Below are positions 37,715 to 47,755 of a stretch of 64,000 nt of DNA, one piece after another (within the stretch, counting starts at the first letter, position 1; every line of letters starts with the position of its first letter). The position numbers were made by a program, and so were the translations under genes. The DNA comes from Tetzosporium hominis. Lineage in GTDB: Bacteria > Bacillota > Bacilli > Bacillales_A > Planococcaceae. The notes below the pieces were generated by a model. It worked only from the letters and a program-made list of their open reading frames with translations. It made no database searches and was not told the DNA's origin. The stretch is taken from the NCBI RefSeq assembly GCF_002265435.1, contig NZ_NOKQ01000187.1, positions 124,001 through 188,000 of the forward strand, given 5' to 3'.

Positions 37715-38509
37715 TTAACCGAATCTTCCTGAAATATAATCTTCTGTACGCTGGTCAGATGGATTCGAGAAGATGACATTTGTCTCGTCATACTCGACTA
37801 CCTCTCCATTCAAGAAGAATGCCGTCTTGTCTGAAATACGTCCAGCCTGTTGCATGTTATGCGTTACGATGATGATCGAGTAATCTTTCTTTAACTCCTG
37901 AACCAGCTCTTCCACTTTTAATGTACTGATTGGATCAAGCGCAGATGTAGGCTCATCCATTAAAATGACATCTGGCTCGATAGCAAGAGCACGTGCGATA
38001 CAAATACGTTGTTGCTGACCACCCGAGAGGCTATAAGCATTTGTAGTAAGACGGTCTTTGACTTCATCCCAAATAGCTGCTCCACGTAAACTCTTCTCAA
38101 CGATTTCATCTAAGATTTTTTTGTTTTTTATACCGTGGATTCGTGGTCCGTAAGCAATATTGTCGTAAATGGATTTTGGGAACGGGTTTGGTTTTTGGAA
38201 CACCATCCCAACTTTCGTACGCAATTCTTCAACAGAGTAGTCTTTCTCAAAGATGTTTCTTCCACGATAAGCAATTTCACCTGAAGTTTTTACGCCCGGT
38301 GTCAACTCCACCATGCGGTTCAATGTTTTAATATACGTAGATTTCCCACAGCCTGAAGGACCAATGATAGCTGTCACTTCATTTTCGTAAATTGGAAGAT
38401 CAATATTTTTTAATGCATGGTTTGATCCGTACCACAGATTTAACCCTTTTGTATCGTAAACAATAGATGATGATTTTGGTTGAACGTTTGTTTCTGCTTG
38501 TTGTAGCAT
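37715..38509 (-). CDS. pstB: Phosphate ABC transporter ATPase PstB
   Basis: 264 residues. Walker [20 protein letters not shown]-loop [17 protein letters not shown] (PstB-specific), signature [17 protein letters not shown], Walker [15 protein letters not shown]-loop ITHNMQQ. Energises phosphate import through PstCA. Confidence 0.97.
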   Translation of the reverse strand: MLQQAETNVQPKSSSIVYDTKGLNLWYGSNHALKNIDLPIYENEVTAIIGPSGCGKSTYIKTLNRMVELTPGVKTSGEIAYRGRNIFEKDYSVEELRTKVGMVFQKPNPFPKSIYDNIAYGPRIHGIKNKKILDEIVEKSLRGAAIWDEVKDRLTTNAYSLSGGQQQRICIARALAIEPDVILMDEPTSALDPISTLKVEELVQELKKDYSIIIVTHNMQQAGRISDKTAFFLNGEVVEYDETNVIFSNPSDQRTEDYISGRFG

Positions 38510-38534
38510 GTAAGTCTCCCCTTTTCCAAGGCGC

Positions 38535-39413
38535 TTAGTAGCGCTTCTGGAATTTATTTCGAATAAGTACCGCGACTGAGTTCATTAATAACAGAACGGC
38601 CATTAAAACAATGATTCCTGCTGAGGCAACATTTTGGAAATCTGCTTGCGGACGTTTCGCCCAATCGTAGATCTGCATCGGAAGTGCCGTAAATGTATCC
38701 ATAACACCCGCAGGTAAGAATTGAATGATAACAGGAACTCCAATTACTACTAGCGGCGCCGTTTCTCCAATAGCACGAGACAAAGCCAAAATAGAACCTG
38801 TTAAAATCCCTGGAATCGCACTCGGCAATACCACTCGTAAAATGGTCTGCCATTTAGTCGCTCCCATTCCGTATGACGCTTGTCTTACTTCACTTGGCAC
38901 TGCACGAATCGCTTCTTGTGAAGCCACGATGATGACCGGAAGAATAAGCAGACTCATCGTGAATCCTGCAGCTAAGATACTGTTCCCAAGAGCAAGCGCA
39001 CGTACGAATATTGTTAGACCTAAAAGTCCGAAAACAACAGAAGGAACCCCAGCAAGGTTGGAGATGTTCACTCGGATGAAGTCATTTACACGGTTTTTCT
39101 TTGCGTATTCTTCAAGGTAGATGGCACTACCGACACCCAAAATCATAGATACGGGTGCAACCACTGCCATTAACCAAAGAGATCCTATTAGAGCTGCTTT
39201 AATTCCTGCTTTTTCTGGAAAACGGGAAGCAAAGTTTGTAAAGAAATCAGTTGTTAAATAGCCTAATCCTTGAGAAAGAATTCGATAAAACAAGACTGCC
39301 AATGTTAATAAAGCAATCAGTGTAGCTACGAAGAAGATTCCTTTAAAGATTGAATTAATAATTTTGCGTGAGTTCATTTTCTTCATGACACTTTGTTCTT
39401 CTATATAGCGCAT
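38535..39413 (-). CDS. pstA: Phosphate ABC transporter permease PstA
   Basis: 292 residues with six membrane segments and the EAA loop [31 protein letters not shown]-like [14 protein letters not shown] is typical. Starts one base after pstC; GGAG precedes the ATG. Confidence 0.96.
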   Translation of the reverse strand: MRYIEEQSVMKKMNSRKIINSIFKGIFFVATLIALLTLAVLFYRILSQGLGYLTTDFFTNFASRFPEKAGIKAALIGSLWLMAVVAPVSMILGVGSAIYLEEYAKKNRVNDFIRVNISNLAGVPSVVFGLLGLTIFVRALALGNSILAAGFTMSLLILPVIIVASQEAIRAVPSEVRQASYGMGATKWQTILRVVLPSAIPGILTGSILALSRAIGETAPLVVIGVPVIIQFLPAGVMDTFTALPMQIYDWAKRPQADFQNVASAGIIVLMAVLLLMNSVAVLIRNKFQKRY

Positions 39414-39414
39414 A

Positions 39415-40353
39415 TTAATACTCCTCTCTGAATCGTTTTGAAATACGCTGAGCGAGGAGGTTCATCAATAGCGTAAACAAGAATAAAGTGAACCCAACAG
39501 CATAAATAGAGTAATAAATTGGAGTACCGTAACCTGCATCACCAGTTGATACTTGAACGATGTAAGCTGTCATCGTTTGGATACTATCTGTAAAGTTTGC
39601 ATCAAATCGTGGTGTCGATCCTGCTGCTAGAGACACAATCATGGTTTCCCCGATTGCACGTGACATGGCAAGTACAATGGATGCCAAGATTCCAGAAAGA
39701 GCTGCTGGTAACACGATTTTGATTGCGACTTCAAGCTTAGTAGAGCCCATACCTAGTGCACCTTCACGAATAGAGTTAGGTACAGCACTCATTGCGTCTT
39801 CAGATAAAGAAGCAATCATTGGAATAATCATTATTCCTACAACGATACCGGGGCTGATTGCATTGAAAATCTTTAGCTCCGGAATGAATTGCTGTAGTAC
39901 TGGTGTTACAAACGTCAAAGCAAAAAATCCATAAACAATCGTTGGTACGCCAGCAAGCACTTCTAAAATAGGCTTGATAATCCGGCGAGCTGTATCACTT
40001 GCGTATTCACTTAGATAGATTGCTGAAGCTAGTCCAAGCGGTACAGCCACGACAACCGCTATGACCGTAACTTTTAAAGTTCCTACAATTAATGGCAGAA
40101 TTCCAAAGCGAGCTTCTGTATTAGAGAACGGTAACCATTCAGTTCCAAATAAGAAAGAGAGGAATGGAACTTGAGTGAAGAATGTCACAGTTTCAAAAAT
40201 CAAAGTAACAACAATTCCAATAGTAGTTAATACAGAAATGGCTGCAATCATAAATAAGATAATTGGTATAGCCTTTTCAATAGCTTTTTTACGGCCTTTC
40301 GAACTTTTTTGAGCTATTAGTTCTTGAACAGATGGACGAGCTTGTGCCATCAT
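39415..40353 (-). CDS. pstC: Phosphate ABC transporter permease PstC
   Basis: 312 residues; six membrane segments, EAA loop EDAMSAVPNSIREGALGMGSTK and AMSRAIGETMIVSLAAG. An ATG pair at the start makes the first residue ambiguous by one codon. Separated from pstS by a hairpin at 40377-40403. Confidence 0.96.
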   Translation of the reverse strand: MMAQARPSVQELIAQKSSKGRKKAIEKAIPIILFMIAAISVLTTIGIVVTLIFETVTFFTQVPFLSFLFGTEWLPFSNTEARFGILPLIVGTLKVTVIAVVVAVPLGLASAIYLSEYASDTARRIIKPILEVLAGVPTIVYGFFALTFVTPVLQQFIPELKIFNAISPGIVVGIMIIPMIASLSEDAMSAVPNSIREGALGMGSTKLEVAIKIVLPAALSGILASIVLAMSRAIGETMIVSLAAGSTPRFDANFTDSIQTMTAYIVQVSTGDAGYGTPIYYSIYAVGFTLFLFTLLMNLLAQRISKRFREEY

Positions 40354-40376
40354 GATCCCCCTTTTCCTTACCGGAC

Positions 40377-40403
40377 GGAAGAAAAGAGTAGCCTCTGCTA
40401 CTC
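40377..40403 (-). terminator. pstS-pstC intercistronic attenuator hairpin
   Basis: Seven-bp stem GAGTAGC / GCTACTC with a 4-nt loop, followed by TCTTTTCTTCC on the minus strand. The weak T tract suggests partial termination, giving more PstS than membrane subunits (inference). Confidence 0.65.
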
Positions 40404-40429
40404 CTCATCTCCACGTATTGAAAGTAAAA

Positions 40430-41383
40430 TTATTTTAAACCTTCTAATGCTTCCATACCTTTATCGTACTCTTCTTGAGGAGCTTTTACATATCCTACAG
40501 CCTCTGCCATAGCACCCGCATTTTCAATAACATACTTCATGAAGTCATACACTGCTGGATTCTCTGCAACCGCAGAGTTTTTTACATATGTGTATAGTGG
40601 ACGAGATAGTGGTGAATATTCACCTGATTCAATTGTTTCATTGTTTGGTTCTACACCTTCAATGCTAACTGCTTTAATTGTATCTTGGTTAGCTAGGTAG
40701 TAAGCGTATCCGAAGAATCCAATTGCGTTCTTATCTCCTTGAACACCTTGTACAAGAACGTTGTCATCTTCAGAAAGTGTAGCAGCTGATACCATATCAG
40801 CATCCTCTAAAATGACCTCATTGAAGTAATCATATGTTCCCGAGTCTGTACCAGGAGAGTAAAAGACCACTTCTTCATCTGGCCATTCTGGATTGATATC
40901 AGACCATTTTTTAGTTGTGCCATCTTCAACCCATAATTTCTTTAAATCTTCAACTGTCAAATCTGTAGCCCAATCGTTTTCACTGTTCACGACTACTGTT
41001 AAACCGTCATATGCTAATAAAAATTCTGTATAATCAATTCCTGCTTCTTCAAGTTGAGCTGCTTCTTCCTCTTTAATTGGACGAGATGCATTCGAGAAAT
41101 CTGTTGTACCAGCGATGAATTTTTCAAAACCGCCACCTGTTCCCGATACACCAACGTTTACTTGTACTTCACTTTGTGCAGAGTACTCTTCAACTAATGC
41201 TTCCAAGATAGGTGCTACTGTTGACGAACCGTCTCCAGAAACAGATCCTTCTACAACTTCCTCACTACCAGTATCTGTTGAATCTCCGTTAGCTTCTGTC
41301 TCTGATGCATCGTCTCCACACGCTCCTAAAATTAGTGCAGATCCTAGCATTGCTGTTCCCATAAAGTACTTCCAGTTTTTCAT
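40430..41383 (-). CDS. pstS: Phosphate-binding lipoprotein PstS
   Basis: 317 residues. Lipoprotein signal MKNWKYFMGTAMLGSALILGAC with Cys22 lipidation site, an acidic linker (DDASETEANGDSTDTGSEE), then a phosphate-binding domain with VSGDGSSTVAPILEAL and VSGTGGGFEKFIAG (phosphate loops). Captures phosphate outside the membrane for PstCAB. Start ATG has AGGGGG upstream. Confidence 0.96.
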   Translation of the reverse strand: MKNWKYFMGTAMLGSALILGACGDDASETEANGDSTDTGSEEVVEGSVSGDGSSTVAPILEALVEEYSAQSEVQVNVGVSGTGGGFEKFIAGTTDFSNASRPIKEEEAAQLEEAGIDYTEFLLAYDGLTVVVNSENDWATDLTVEDLKKLWVEDGTTKKWSDINPEWPDEEVVFYSPGTDSGTYDYFNEVILEDADMVSAATLSEDDNVLVQGVQGDKNAIGFFGYAYYLANQDTIKAVSIEGVEPNNETIESGEYSPLSRPLYTYVKNSAVAENPAVYDFMKYVIENAGAMAEAVGYVKAPQEEYDKGMEALEGLK

Positions 41384-41441
41384 CAGGTAAATCCCCCTAC
41401 AGAGTTTGTTTTTTCTTACATGCTTAACTATACAAGTACTT

Positions 41442-41480
41442 TGTTGAGCCTTTATGAAAGCAATGTAAAGAATGTGTAAA
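41442..41480 (-). promoter_or_regulatory. PhoP box array upstream of pstS
   Basis: Four direct repeats exactly 11 bp apart on the minus strand: TTTACA (41475-41480), TTTACA (41464-41469), TTCATA (41453-41458), TCAACA (41442-41447). Spacing and sequence fit the Bacillus PhoP consensus TTAACA. A -10-like TATAGT follows at 41427-41432. Confidence 0.85.
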
Positions 41481-41483
41481 CAC

Positions 41484-41512
41484 AAAAAATCCAACCATCG
41501 CTGGTTGGATTT
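41484..41512 (-). terminator. Terminator of the PBP gene
   Basis: Perfect 11-bp stem AAATCCAACCA / TGGTTGGATTT, 4-nt loop, then T run on the minus strand. Confidence 0.9.
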
Positions 41513-41519
41513 ATGTTTG

Positions 41520-43742
41520 TTATTCTGTTTCTTCCTCTTCATCAATAGAATCCTCTGAAATCGAAGGAATGATTTTTGGATGTAACGACTCTTCCTTTTG
41601 CTCTGAATTTCGTTTTTCCATGATTTCGAAATAGGCATCGACTAGCTCGCGAGTAAGCGGTGTCGAAGAATTGGTCTTATAGACACTTTCTAGTGACGCC
41701 CAAGGTATCATAGTAGAATATGCGATTTGGGGGTTGTCATATGGTGCAAATCCTACATGAGAAAGTGTAACTGTGTCATAAAGTTTTTTTTCAACAGGAT
41801 CATAGGCAGATGTCTCTGCTGTACCTGTTTTCCCAGCACCGTCATATTTAAAATCAGCAAACGCTCCACGAGCCGTTCCTTGATCCCCTTGATATACTCG
41901 GCGCATCCCTTTACGAACTTGTTCTATCTCTGCCTGAGTGTTTTCTACTATATTTAAAACTTTTGGCTGAATCTCCGCCTCCAATGCCCCCATTTCTTCC
42001 CCATTCTCAGAGGCTTTCCGAATCTCTTTAACGACGTGAGGCTGGATGCGTTTGCCACCGTTTGCAATCGTTGCAATGTATTGTGTTAACTGTAAAGGTG
42101 TATACGTATCATATTGTCCTATACTTAAATCGAGAAGGTTAAATGCTTCATCATTTTCGGGATTACTGAATCCAGCTACCTCCCCTGGTAAGTCTATTCC
42201 TGTCGGAACTCCTAAGCCAAGTTGTGCATACCCGTTCCGTAGTTTATCAAAAGCATTAAAATTAAAGTCAACGGACTCCTTCGGTCGGTAGGTCTCTCCT
42301 GCGAGTGTAAACGCAATTTTATACATATATACGTTGGAAGAGCGCTCAAGAGCAGTCAAATCATTTACAGGGATTCTGCCCGATCGATTGAATACGGAAC
42401 TTTTAGCATCATCATTGGCAATATAGATTGGTTCATCTATCTTTGTTTCTCCAATACTCAATGCGTTTTCACGGTATCCAGTAAGAACCGTCCCACCTTT
42501 AATAGTAGAACCAGCTTCATAAGCTGTTGTAAATGTTCCAAACGCGTAATCGTCCACTATATACCCACCTGTTTCAGGATCACGGGCGAACTCGCTCGTT
42601 TCTGGGTCACGACGCAAGATTTTACCTACCATTGCGATGACCTCTCCTGTGTTTGGATCCATCATTGTGAAGAACATGCGGTCCAAATGACGCGTTCCAG
42701 CATTCCGCTTCGCTTCAAGTAGTCTAGCTGTTACGATTTCTTCTAACCGTGCCTGCACTTCCGTATCAATAGATAACACTAAGTCTTTTCCAGGATCCCC
42801 TTCATAGACCGGTTGTGTATCGATGACTCGGCCTTTTCCGTCTGTGATATTTTTCACCACGGATTTTTGACCTTGAAGCACTTCTTCATAATATTGCTCT
42901 ACATAACTTCGGCCTACCCGGTCGTTACGAGAGTAGTCACGAGCTAAGTAGTGGTTCAAGTCGGATTTTGGAATTCCTTCTTTAGGTAATGTAGTTGTAC
43001 CGAGTATGGCTAGATTCGAATTTCGGACACGGCGCCAGTCCGTCGTTGTATTGACACCTTGTAATTCATTTAGACGTTCAGAAACTCGTGCAAATTCTTC
43101 CGCGGATACATTTTCTCCTTTAATGATTTGAGGAGACAAGGCGTAGCCAGAGACCATCTCACGGTAGATCGCTATTTTCTCAAGTTCGTCTTTAGAAAAA
43201 GCGTTTAACTCTTGTTCCGGAATACTGTCTCGAATCAGACGGTTCATCTCTCGAGATTTCTCTACATTATCGAGTTCTTCGCTATCTTCAATGGCGTCTT
43301 GTTCTGCTTTATCGACATATTTATACATATCGTCTTTATTTTTACGTAGCCAGTAATCTTGAAGGTCGCTTTTTGTGATGGAGTCCGTATCTTTTTCAAT
43401 CAAAGCAGCTAGCTTCTCCGCGATTCCCCACATTTCGTCACCAGTGGTCGTCTGCATTTTTGTATAAGTGATAGCACGTTCTGCTTGATTGTCTACTAGA
43501 ATGCGACCTTGGCTGTCGAAAATTCGGCCTCGTGGAACACTCGTATTCACCGGTACTTCTTCTGTACGGGCAAGTATTCGTGTATAGTCTTCTCCTTTAA
43601 CGATCTGTAAATAGCCTAAGCGAAAAATTAAAGCTGTAAATAGCAAGAAGATCGTTAGGAAAAGCACATTCATTCGAAAAATCAAATGTGCGCGTTGTTT
43701 GGATTTAGATGTTCGTGTTGTTTGGGATTTTATTTTTTTCAT
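41520..43742 (-). CDS. pbpA: Class B penicillin-binding protein (PbpA-like transpeptidase)
   Basis: 740 residues. One N-terminal membrane anchor (MNVLFLTIFLLFTALIFRLGYL), a PBP dimerisation domain with VPRGRIFDSQGRILV, then the transpeptidase domain with active-site AGSTIKGG, SSN (ERSSNVYMYK) and KTG (GAGKTGTAETS). Acidic C-terminal tail. Crosslinks peptidoglycan at the outer membrane face. The ATG at 43742 has GAGGTG upstream. pbpA next to pstS is the Bacillus order. Confidence 0.92.
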   Translation of the reverse strand: MKKIKSQTTRTSKSKQRAHLIFRMNVLFLTIFLLFTALIFRLGYLQIVKGEDYTRILARTEEVPVNTSVPRGRIFDSQGRILVDNQAERAITYTKMQTTTGDEMWGIAEKLAALIEKDTDSITKSDLQDYWLRKNKDDMYKYVDKAEQDAIEDSEELDNVEKSREMNRLIRDSIPEQELNAFSKDELEKIAIYREMVSGYALSPQIIKGENVSAEEFARVSERLNELQGVNTTTDWRRVRNSNLAILGTTTLPKEGIPKSDLNHYLARDYSRNDRVGRSYVEQYYEEVLQGQKSVVKNITDGKGRVIDTQPVYEGDPGKDLVLSIDTEVQARLEEIVTARLLEAKRNAGTRHLDRMFFTMMDPNTGEVIAMVGKILRRDPETSEFARDPETGGYIVDDYAFGTFTTAYEAGSTIKGGTVLTGYRENALSIGETKIDEPIYIANDDAKSSVFNRSGRIPVNDLTALERSSNVYMYKIAFTLAGETYRPKESVDFNFNAFDKLRNGYAQLGLGVPTGIDLPGEVAGFSNPENDEAFNLLDLSIGQYDTYTPLQLTQYIATIANGGKRIQPHVVKEIRKASENGEEMGALEAEIQPKVLNIVENTQAEIEQVRKGMRRVYQGDQGTARGAFADFKYDGAGKTGTAETSAYDPVEKKLYDTVTLSHVGFAPYDNPQIAYSTMIPWASLESVYKTNSSTPLTRELVDAYFEIMEKRNSEQKEESLHPKIIPSISEDSIDEEEETE

Positions 43743-43813
43743 TGCGTGCACCTCGCTTACAAGTATAACACGTCTTTTCACAACAAAATGTTGCAACACC
43801 TAGACAATTTCAT

Positions 43814-43848
43814 AAAAAAAACTCTCCTAAACCGAAGTCTAAGGAGAG
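43814..43848 (-). terminator. sodA terminator
   Basis: Stem CTCTCCTTAGACTT / AGGAGAG with apical CGG region, followed by a long T run on the minus strand. Confidence 0.88.
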
Positions 43849-43858
43849 GCTGTGATTC

Positions 43859-44467
43859 TTATTTAGCTGCTTCGTAGCGTTTTGAAACTTCGTCCCAGTT
43901 TACAACATTCCAGAATGATGTAATGTAGTCTGGACGACGGTTTTGATAGTTTAAGTAATAAGCATGCTCCCAAACATCTAAGCCTAGAATTGGCGTTTTA
44001 CCTTCCATTAGTGGAGAGTCTTGGTTTGGTGTAGAAGATACTTCTACTTCACCGTTAGCGACTGATAACCAAGCCCAGCCCGAACCAAAGCGAGTTGTAG
44101 CTGCTTTAGCAAATTCTTCTTTAAATGCGTCAAAGCTTCCGAACTTGCTGTCGATTGCTTCTGCTAATGCACCCGTTGGTTGGCCGCCACCGTTTGGTGA
44201 TAGGATTTCCCAGAATAGAGAGTGGTTCGCGTGTCCGCCACCATTGTTGCGTACAGCAGTACGAATGTCTTCTGGAACTGCATCAAGGTTTGAAATCAAT
44301 TCTTCAACTGATTTAGAAGAAAGATCCGAATGCCCTTCAAGAGCGTTGTTCACATTTGTGATGTACGTGTTGTGATGTTTCGTGTGGTGAATGTTCATAG
44401 TCTCTTTGTCGATATGAGGCTCTAACGCGTCATATTCGTACGGTAATTTCGGTAATTCAAAAGCCAT
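43859..44467 (-). CDS. sodA: Superoxide dismutase (Mn/Fe)
   Basis: 202 residues, as in B. subtilis SodA. Metal ligands visible as His in [13 protein letters not shown], His in [12 protein letters not shown], and Asp/His in [15 protein letters not shown]. The Gly-Gly-rich GGHANH and WAWL region suggest the Mn type. ATG at 44467 has AGGAGG 7-8 nt upstream. Confidence 0.96.
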   Translation of the reverse strand: MAFELPKLPYEYDALEPHIDKETMNIHHTKHHNTYITNVNNALEGHSDLSSKSVEELISNLDAVPEDIRTAVRNNGGGHANHSLFWEILSPNGGGQPTGALAEAIDSKFGSFDAFKEEFAKAATTRFGSGWAWLSVANGEVEVSSTPNQDSPLMEGKTPILGLDVWEHAYYLNYQNRRPDYITSFWNVVNWDEVSKRYEAAK

Positions 44468-44581
44468 TGTCAATTCCTCCTAAGGTACTAGTAGTATATC
44501 CACTATTTACATTAGCAAAGAAGACAATGGCAATCAAATAAAAACTATTCAATTTTTCATTTTTCAGGCTTTTGACTGAAA

Positions 44582-45061
44582 TTAGATGAACCAGACAAAG
44601 ATAACGAGCATTACCGTGAACAAGATGGCTTTCACTACTGTAGAGGTTACGAGACCTACAAAAGAGCCTACTCCAGCTCGAACCGCATCTTTGATATTTT
44701 TCTTAGAAATCAGTAGCTCTGCTAAAAATGCACCTAAGAAAGGTCCAACTAGAATTCCGATCCCAGGGAGAACGATTGGCCCGATGATAAGACCAACCGT
44801 ACTTCCATAAAGACCAGGTTTAGTTCCACCAAATTTTTTCACACTCGCTAGATTCGAAAGTGTATCAGCACCAAAAATCAGCACAACGAATAAAATTTGA
44901 ATGACCCAAAACCAGATGTTCAATTCTTCAAATGAGAAGAATACACCGTAAAGAATATAGCCTAGTAAAAGAAATACAACAGATGGAATAATCGGATACA
45001 CAAGCCCAACATAGGCAATGACAAAGCTCGCAATGATGAAAATCCAGCCGACGATTTCCAT
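44582..45061 (-). CDS. yqgC: DUF456 membrane protein (YqgC-like)
   Basis: 159 residues, highly hydrophobic with about five membrane segments and the DUF456 glycine-rich core GLYGSTVGLIIGPIVLPGIGILVGPFLGAFL (in segments). Its start overlaps the stop of the upstream transporter gene (TAATG). Function unknown. Confidence 0.87.
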   Translation of the reverse strand: MEIVGWIFIIASFVIAYVGLVYPIIPSVVFLLLGYILYGVFFSFEELNIWFWVIQILFVVLIFGADTLSNLASVKKFGGTKPGLYGSTVGLIIGPIVLPGIGILVGPFLGAFLAELLISKKNIKDAVRAGVGSFVGLVTSTVVKAILFTVMLVIFVWFI

Positions 45062-46725
45062 TATACGCGTTTCCCTAAGATAGCTTCTGCAATATTAACA
45101 GAGTGATCTCCGATACGCTCTAAGTTGCTTAGAATATCAACGAACATAACACCCGCTTGGCCAGTACATTGTCCCTCGTTTAGACGAGCAATATGGTTTT
45201 TACGGAATTTACGTTCCATTTTGTCGATCGTGTTTTCTTGTTCTGCCACTTCACGTGCAAGCTCCGCAGAGTTTTCATCTAGTGCAGTCATAGCTTTAGC
45301 AACCGTGTTAATAGTTAACTCAAACATTTCCGATACATCTTGAATTGCATCTTCAGTCAAGATTAGCTTATGCGATTCTTGGTACTGAATCAATTCGATA
45401 ATATTTTCAAAATGGTCTCCGATACGCTCGATGTCACGTACTGTATTCATTAACATATTGTGACGAGTCGAATCTTGTGGAGACAACGATTGTGATGAAA
45501 TCTTCACAAGGTAGTCTGTAATTTTGCTGTCTAGATTATTTAAAGCTTCTTCAATTTGAAGAGTCAGTTCTGCATCACGCTTAGAACGCTCTTTCAAATA
45601 TTTATAAGTTAATTCGAGACCTTGAACACTCATGTTCCCCATACGAAGAATTTCTTCTTTCGCTTGCCCGATGGCAATAGAAGGCGATTGTTCAATGAAG
45701 TTTTCATCTAAATGTTTTGGTTTGTATTCAATAGACAGTTCTTCACCAGGAATTACTTTTGTAACCACATAAGCCCATAAGCCGATTAATGGGAACTGAA
45801 TAATCGTATTTGCAACGTTGAATGTTCCGTGCGCAAAGGCAATCTGCATTTTAGTTTCTAAGTCTAAAATTCCTGCAATCCAAATCACATAGGATTCGAA
45901 TAGTGGCAAGATCAGCAAGAAGATAGCTGTTCCGACTAGGTTGAATAATACGTGTACTGCTGCTGCACGGCGTGCAACGATTGAAGCGCCTAATGAAGCA
46001 AGGACAGCTGTAATTGTTGTACCGATGTTATCACCAAACAAAATTGGTAAAGCAGCGTCTAAAGATACAAGGTTTTCAGCATAAAGTTGTTGTAGGATCC
46101 CAATAGTTGCACTTGAACTTTGAACAAGTACTGTGAATAGTGTACCTGCGATAACACCTAGTACTGGGTTCGTACTCATTTCAACTGTTAAATCTGTAAA
46201 TGCTTGTACCTCGCGGAGTGGTTTCATCCCGTCTCCCATTAATTCAAGTCCGAGGAACAGTCCACCGAAACCGAAAATTACTTCTCCGATGTTGTGAATC
46301 CGAGCATTTTTAAAGAAGAAGATAGCAAATGCCCCGAGAGCCATAATTGGTAACGCGTATGCACCGACATCAAAACCGATGATAAATGCAGTTACAGTAG
46401 TACCAATATTGGCACCCATAATAACTCCGATAGCTTGACGCAAGTTCATAAATCCTGCACTCACAAGTCCAACTACTAAGACGGTTGTTCCTGAAGACGA
46501 TTGAATCAGGATAGTTACAATGATACCAACTAAGACTCCCATGAACGGATTTGTTGTAAAACGATCTAATATGTCTCGAAGTTTATCACCAGCTGATTTT
46601 TGAAGGCCATCACCCATGTATTTAATCGAGAATAAGAAAATACCTAATCCACCAAAAAACGTGAACAGCATTTCTTGCCAGTTTAATTCCACGTAAAGGT
46701 CAACTCCCATACTATTTTTTGACAC
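45061..46725 (-). CDS. Na/Pi cotransporter family protein with PhoU-like domain
   Basis: 554 residues. Two inverted Na_Pi_cotrans repeats carry the QSSS motifs (ILIQSSSGTTVLVVGL and VLVQSSSATIGILQQL). A C-terminal PhoU-like helical domain (about 350-550) has RDIERIGDHFENI and NLERIGDHSVNIAEAI. Imports phosphate with sodium. The start is probably the GTG at 46725 with AGGTGG close by; an ATG five codons in is also possible. Lies near pst and phoU but has its own promoter region. Confidence 0.9.
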   Translation of the reverse strand: MSKNSMGVDLYVELNWQEMLFTFFGGLGIFLFSIKYMGDGLQKSAGDKLRDILDRFTTNPFMGVLVGIIVTILIQSSSGTTVLVVGLVSAGFMNLRQAIGVIMGANIGTTVTAFIIGFDVGAYALPIMALGAFAIFFFKNARIHNIGEVIFGFGGLFLGLELMGDGMKPLREVQAFTDLTVEMSTNPVLGVIAGTLFTVLVQSSSATIGILQQLYAENLVSLDAALPILFGDNIGTTITAVLASLGASIVARRAAAVHVLFNLVGTAIFLLILPLFESYVIWIAGILDLETKMQIAFAHGTFNVANTIIQFPLIGLWAYVVTKVIPGEELSIEYKPKHLDENFIEQSPSIAIGQAKEEILRMGNMSVQGLELTYKYLKERSKRDAELTLQIEEALNNLDSKITDYLVKISSQSLSPQDSTRHNMLMNTVRDIERIGDHFENIIELIQYQESHKLILTEDAIQDVSEMFELTINTVAKAMTALDENSAELAREVAEQENTIDKMERKFRKNHIARLNEGQCTGQAGVMFVDILSNLERIGDHSVNIAEAILGKRV

Positions 46726-46850
46726 GCCACCTATTATGCTTAAAGTATAAACCTATTGTAAAGAGAAATCACATGAAATTTACAAACTCTTAATATTTGG
46801 AGTTTGAAATTTCGACATGATACAATATGAACCGAAAGGAAGCGTGTTTA

Positions 46851-47360
46851 ATGTCGTTAGTTACGTTGTTTAAATCCAGTTTACTATCTGCTAAAAAACT
46901 TGCAGCATTTCGTCTGGTTCCTATGGGAAAGACAATGCAATATATCTTCTTATTTATACTGTTGTTCTCCCTACTCGCTTTTTCACAATTCGTACTTGGA
47001 ATCGGAGAAACAACAAAACAGTTTGACGGTTTAGTAGACTATTTTAATGAAATTAGTTGGCTGCTCTATCCCTTTGCTTTTGTTCTATTATTTGTTGTCC
47101 AGACCTTATTGATTTTTGCACGCATTAGTATTTTATCCGGAATCGCTTTACTCGTTGCTCCTTTACTAAAACGCCGTGCCGAATACCGTTTTCTTTGGAG
47201 AACTACTTTATTTGCCAATACATGGTCTTTTCTATTATTACTTGCTGCCTACCCCTTTCTTCCTGAAAACCTTTATGTACAGTGGTTCAGTTATGCATTA
47301 ACATTAGGATTCGTGTTCGCAGCTTTGAAGTACTATCCGAAACTCGCAAAAAAAGCATAG
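46851..47360 (+). CDS. yqgB: DUF1189-like membrane protein (YqgB-like)
   Basis: 169 residues with about four membrane segments (MQYIFLFILLFSLLAFSQF; WLLYPFAFVLLFVVQTLLIF; ISILSGIALLVAPLL; TWSFLLLLAAYPFL). Resembles the C-terminal membrane part of DUF1189 but is shorter than typical members (about 250). AAGGAAG lies 8 nt before the ATG at 46851. Function unknown. Confidence 0.7.
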   Translation: MSLVTLFKSSLLSAKKLAAFRLVPMGKTMQYIFLFILLFSLLAFSQFVLGIGETTKQFDGLVDYFNEISWLLYPFAFVLLFVVQTLLIFARISILSGIALLVAPLLKRRAEYRFLWRTTLFANTWSFLLLLAAYPFLPENLYVQWFSYALTLGFVFAALKYYPKLAKKA

Positions 47361-47361
47361 A

Positions 47362-47403
47362 CCCTCCCCTCCCGCATAGATTGTAATCGGGGAGGGATTT
47401 TTT
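47362..47403 (+). terminator. yqgB-like terminator
   Basis: Perfect 8-bp stem CCCTCCCC / GGGGAGGG with a 19-nt loop, then ATTTTTT. Its 3' arm could also serve as ribosome-binding site for the next small gene. Confidence 0.8.
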
Positions 47404-47655
47404 ATGCGCTACATACTGGCTTCACTAACCATTTGCTTACTCTGTTATGCCGTCCAAGTCGATCTTTCAAAAACTCCGGAAACGACTTTGTGTGATCCAC
47501 TTTCCGAGTACTCGCTTGAGATTGCTTCCCCAGCGGGATCCTTAGAAGAAGTGTACGCAACTAGCAACGCACCTATCAGTTTTTTAGAGTGGACACATCT
47601 CCTAAACCAACTGAATCCAAACGAACGCAACTTTTCGAATCGCTCATTCGTTTAA
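47404..47655 (+). CDS. Hypothetical secreted small protein
   Basis: 83 residues starting MRYILASLTICLLCYAVQV, a short signal-peptide-like segment, followed by a polar part with one further cysteine (TTLCDPLSEYSL). Not recognised. The only ribosome-binding site is GGGAGG in the terminator hairpin 8 nt upstream. Could be spurious. It stands where yqfZ/yqgA lie in B. subtilis but shows no LysM or other known domain. Confidence 0.4.
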   Translation: MRYILASLTICLLCYAVQVDLSKTPETTLCDPLSEYSLEIASPAGSLEEVYATSNAPISFLEWTHLLNQLNPNERNFSNRSFV

Positions 47656-47755
47656 CCGTATTGGAAACCCTGCACGAATTAAGCTTCCTTCTTGTCTTTC
47701 TCTCTAGTACATTGGTAGAATGAAGTGAAGCGCAACAACAAAAGGAGCGAATACA

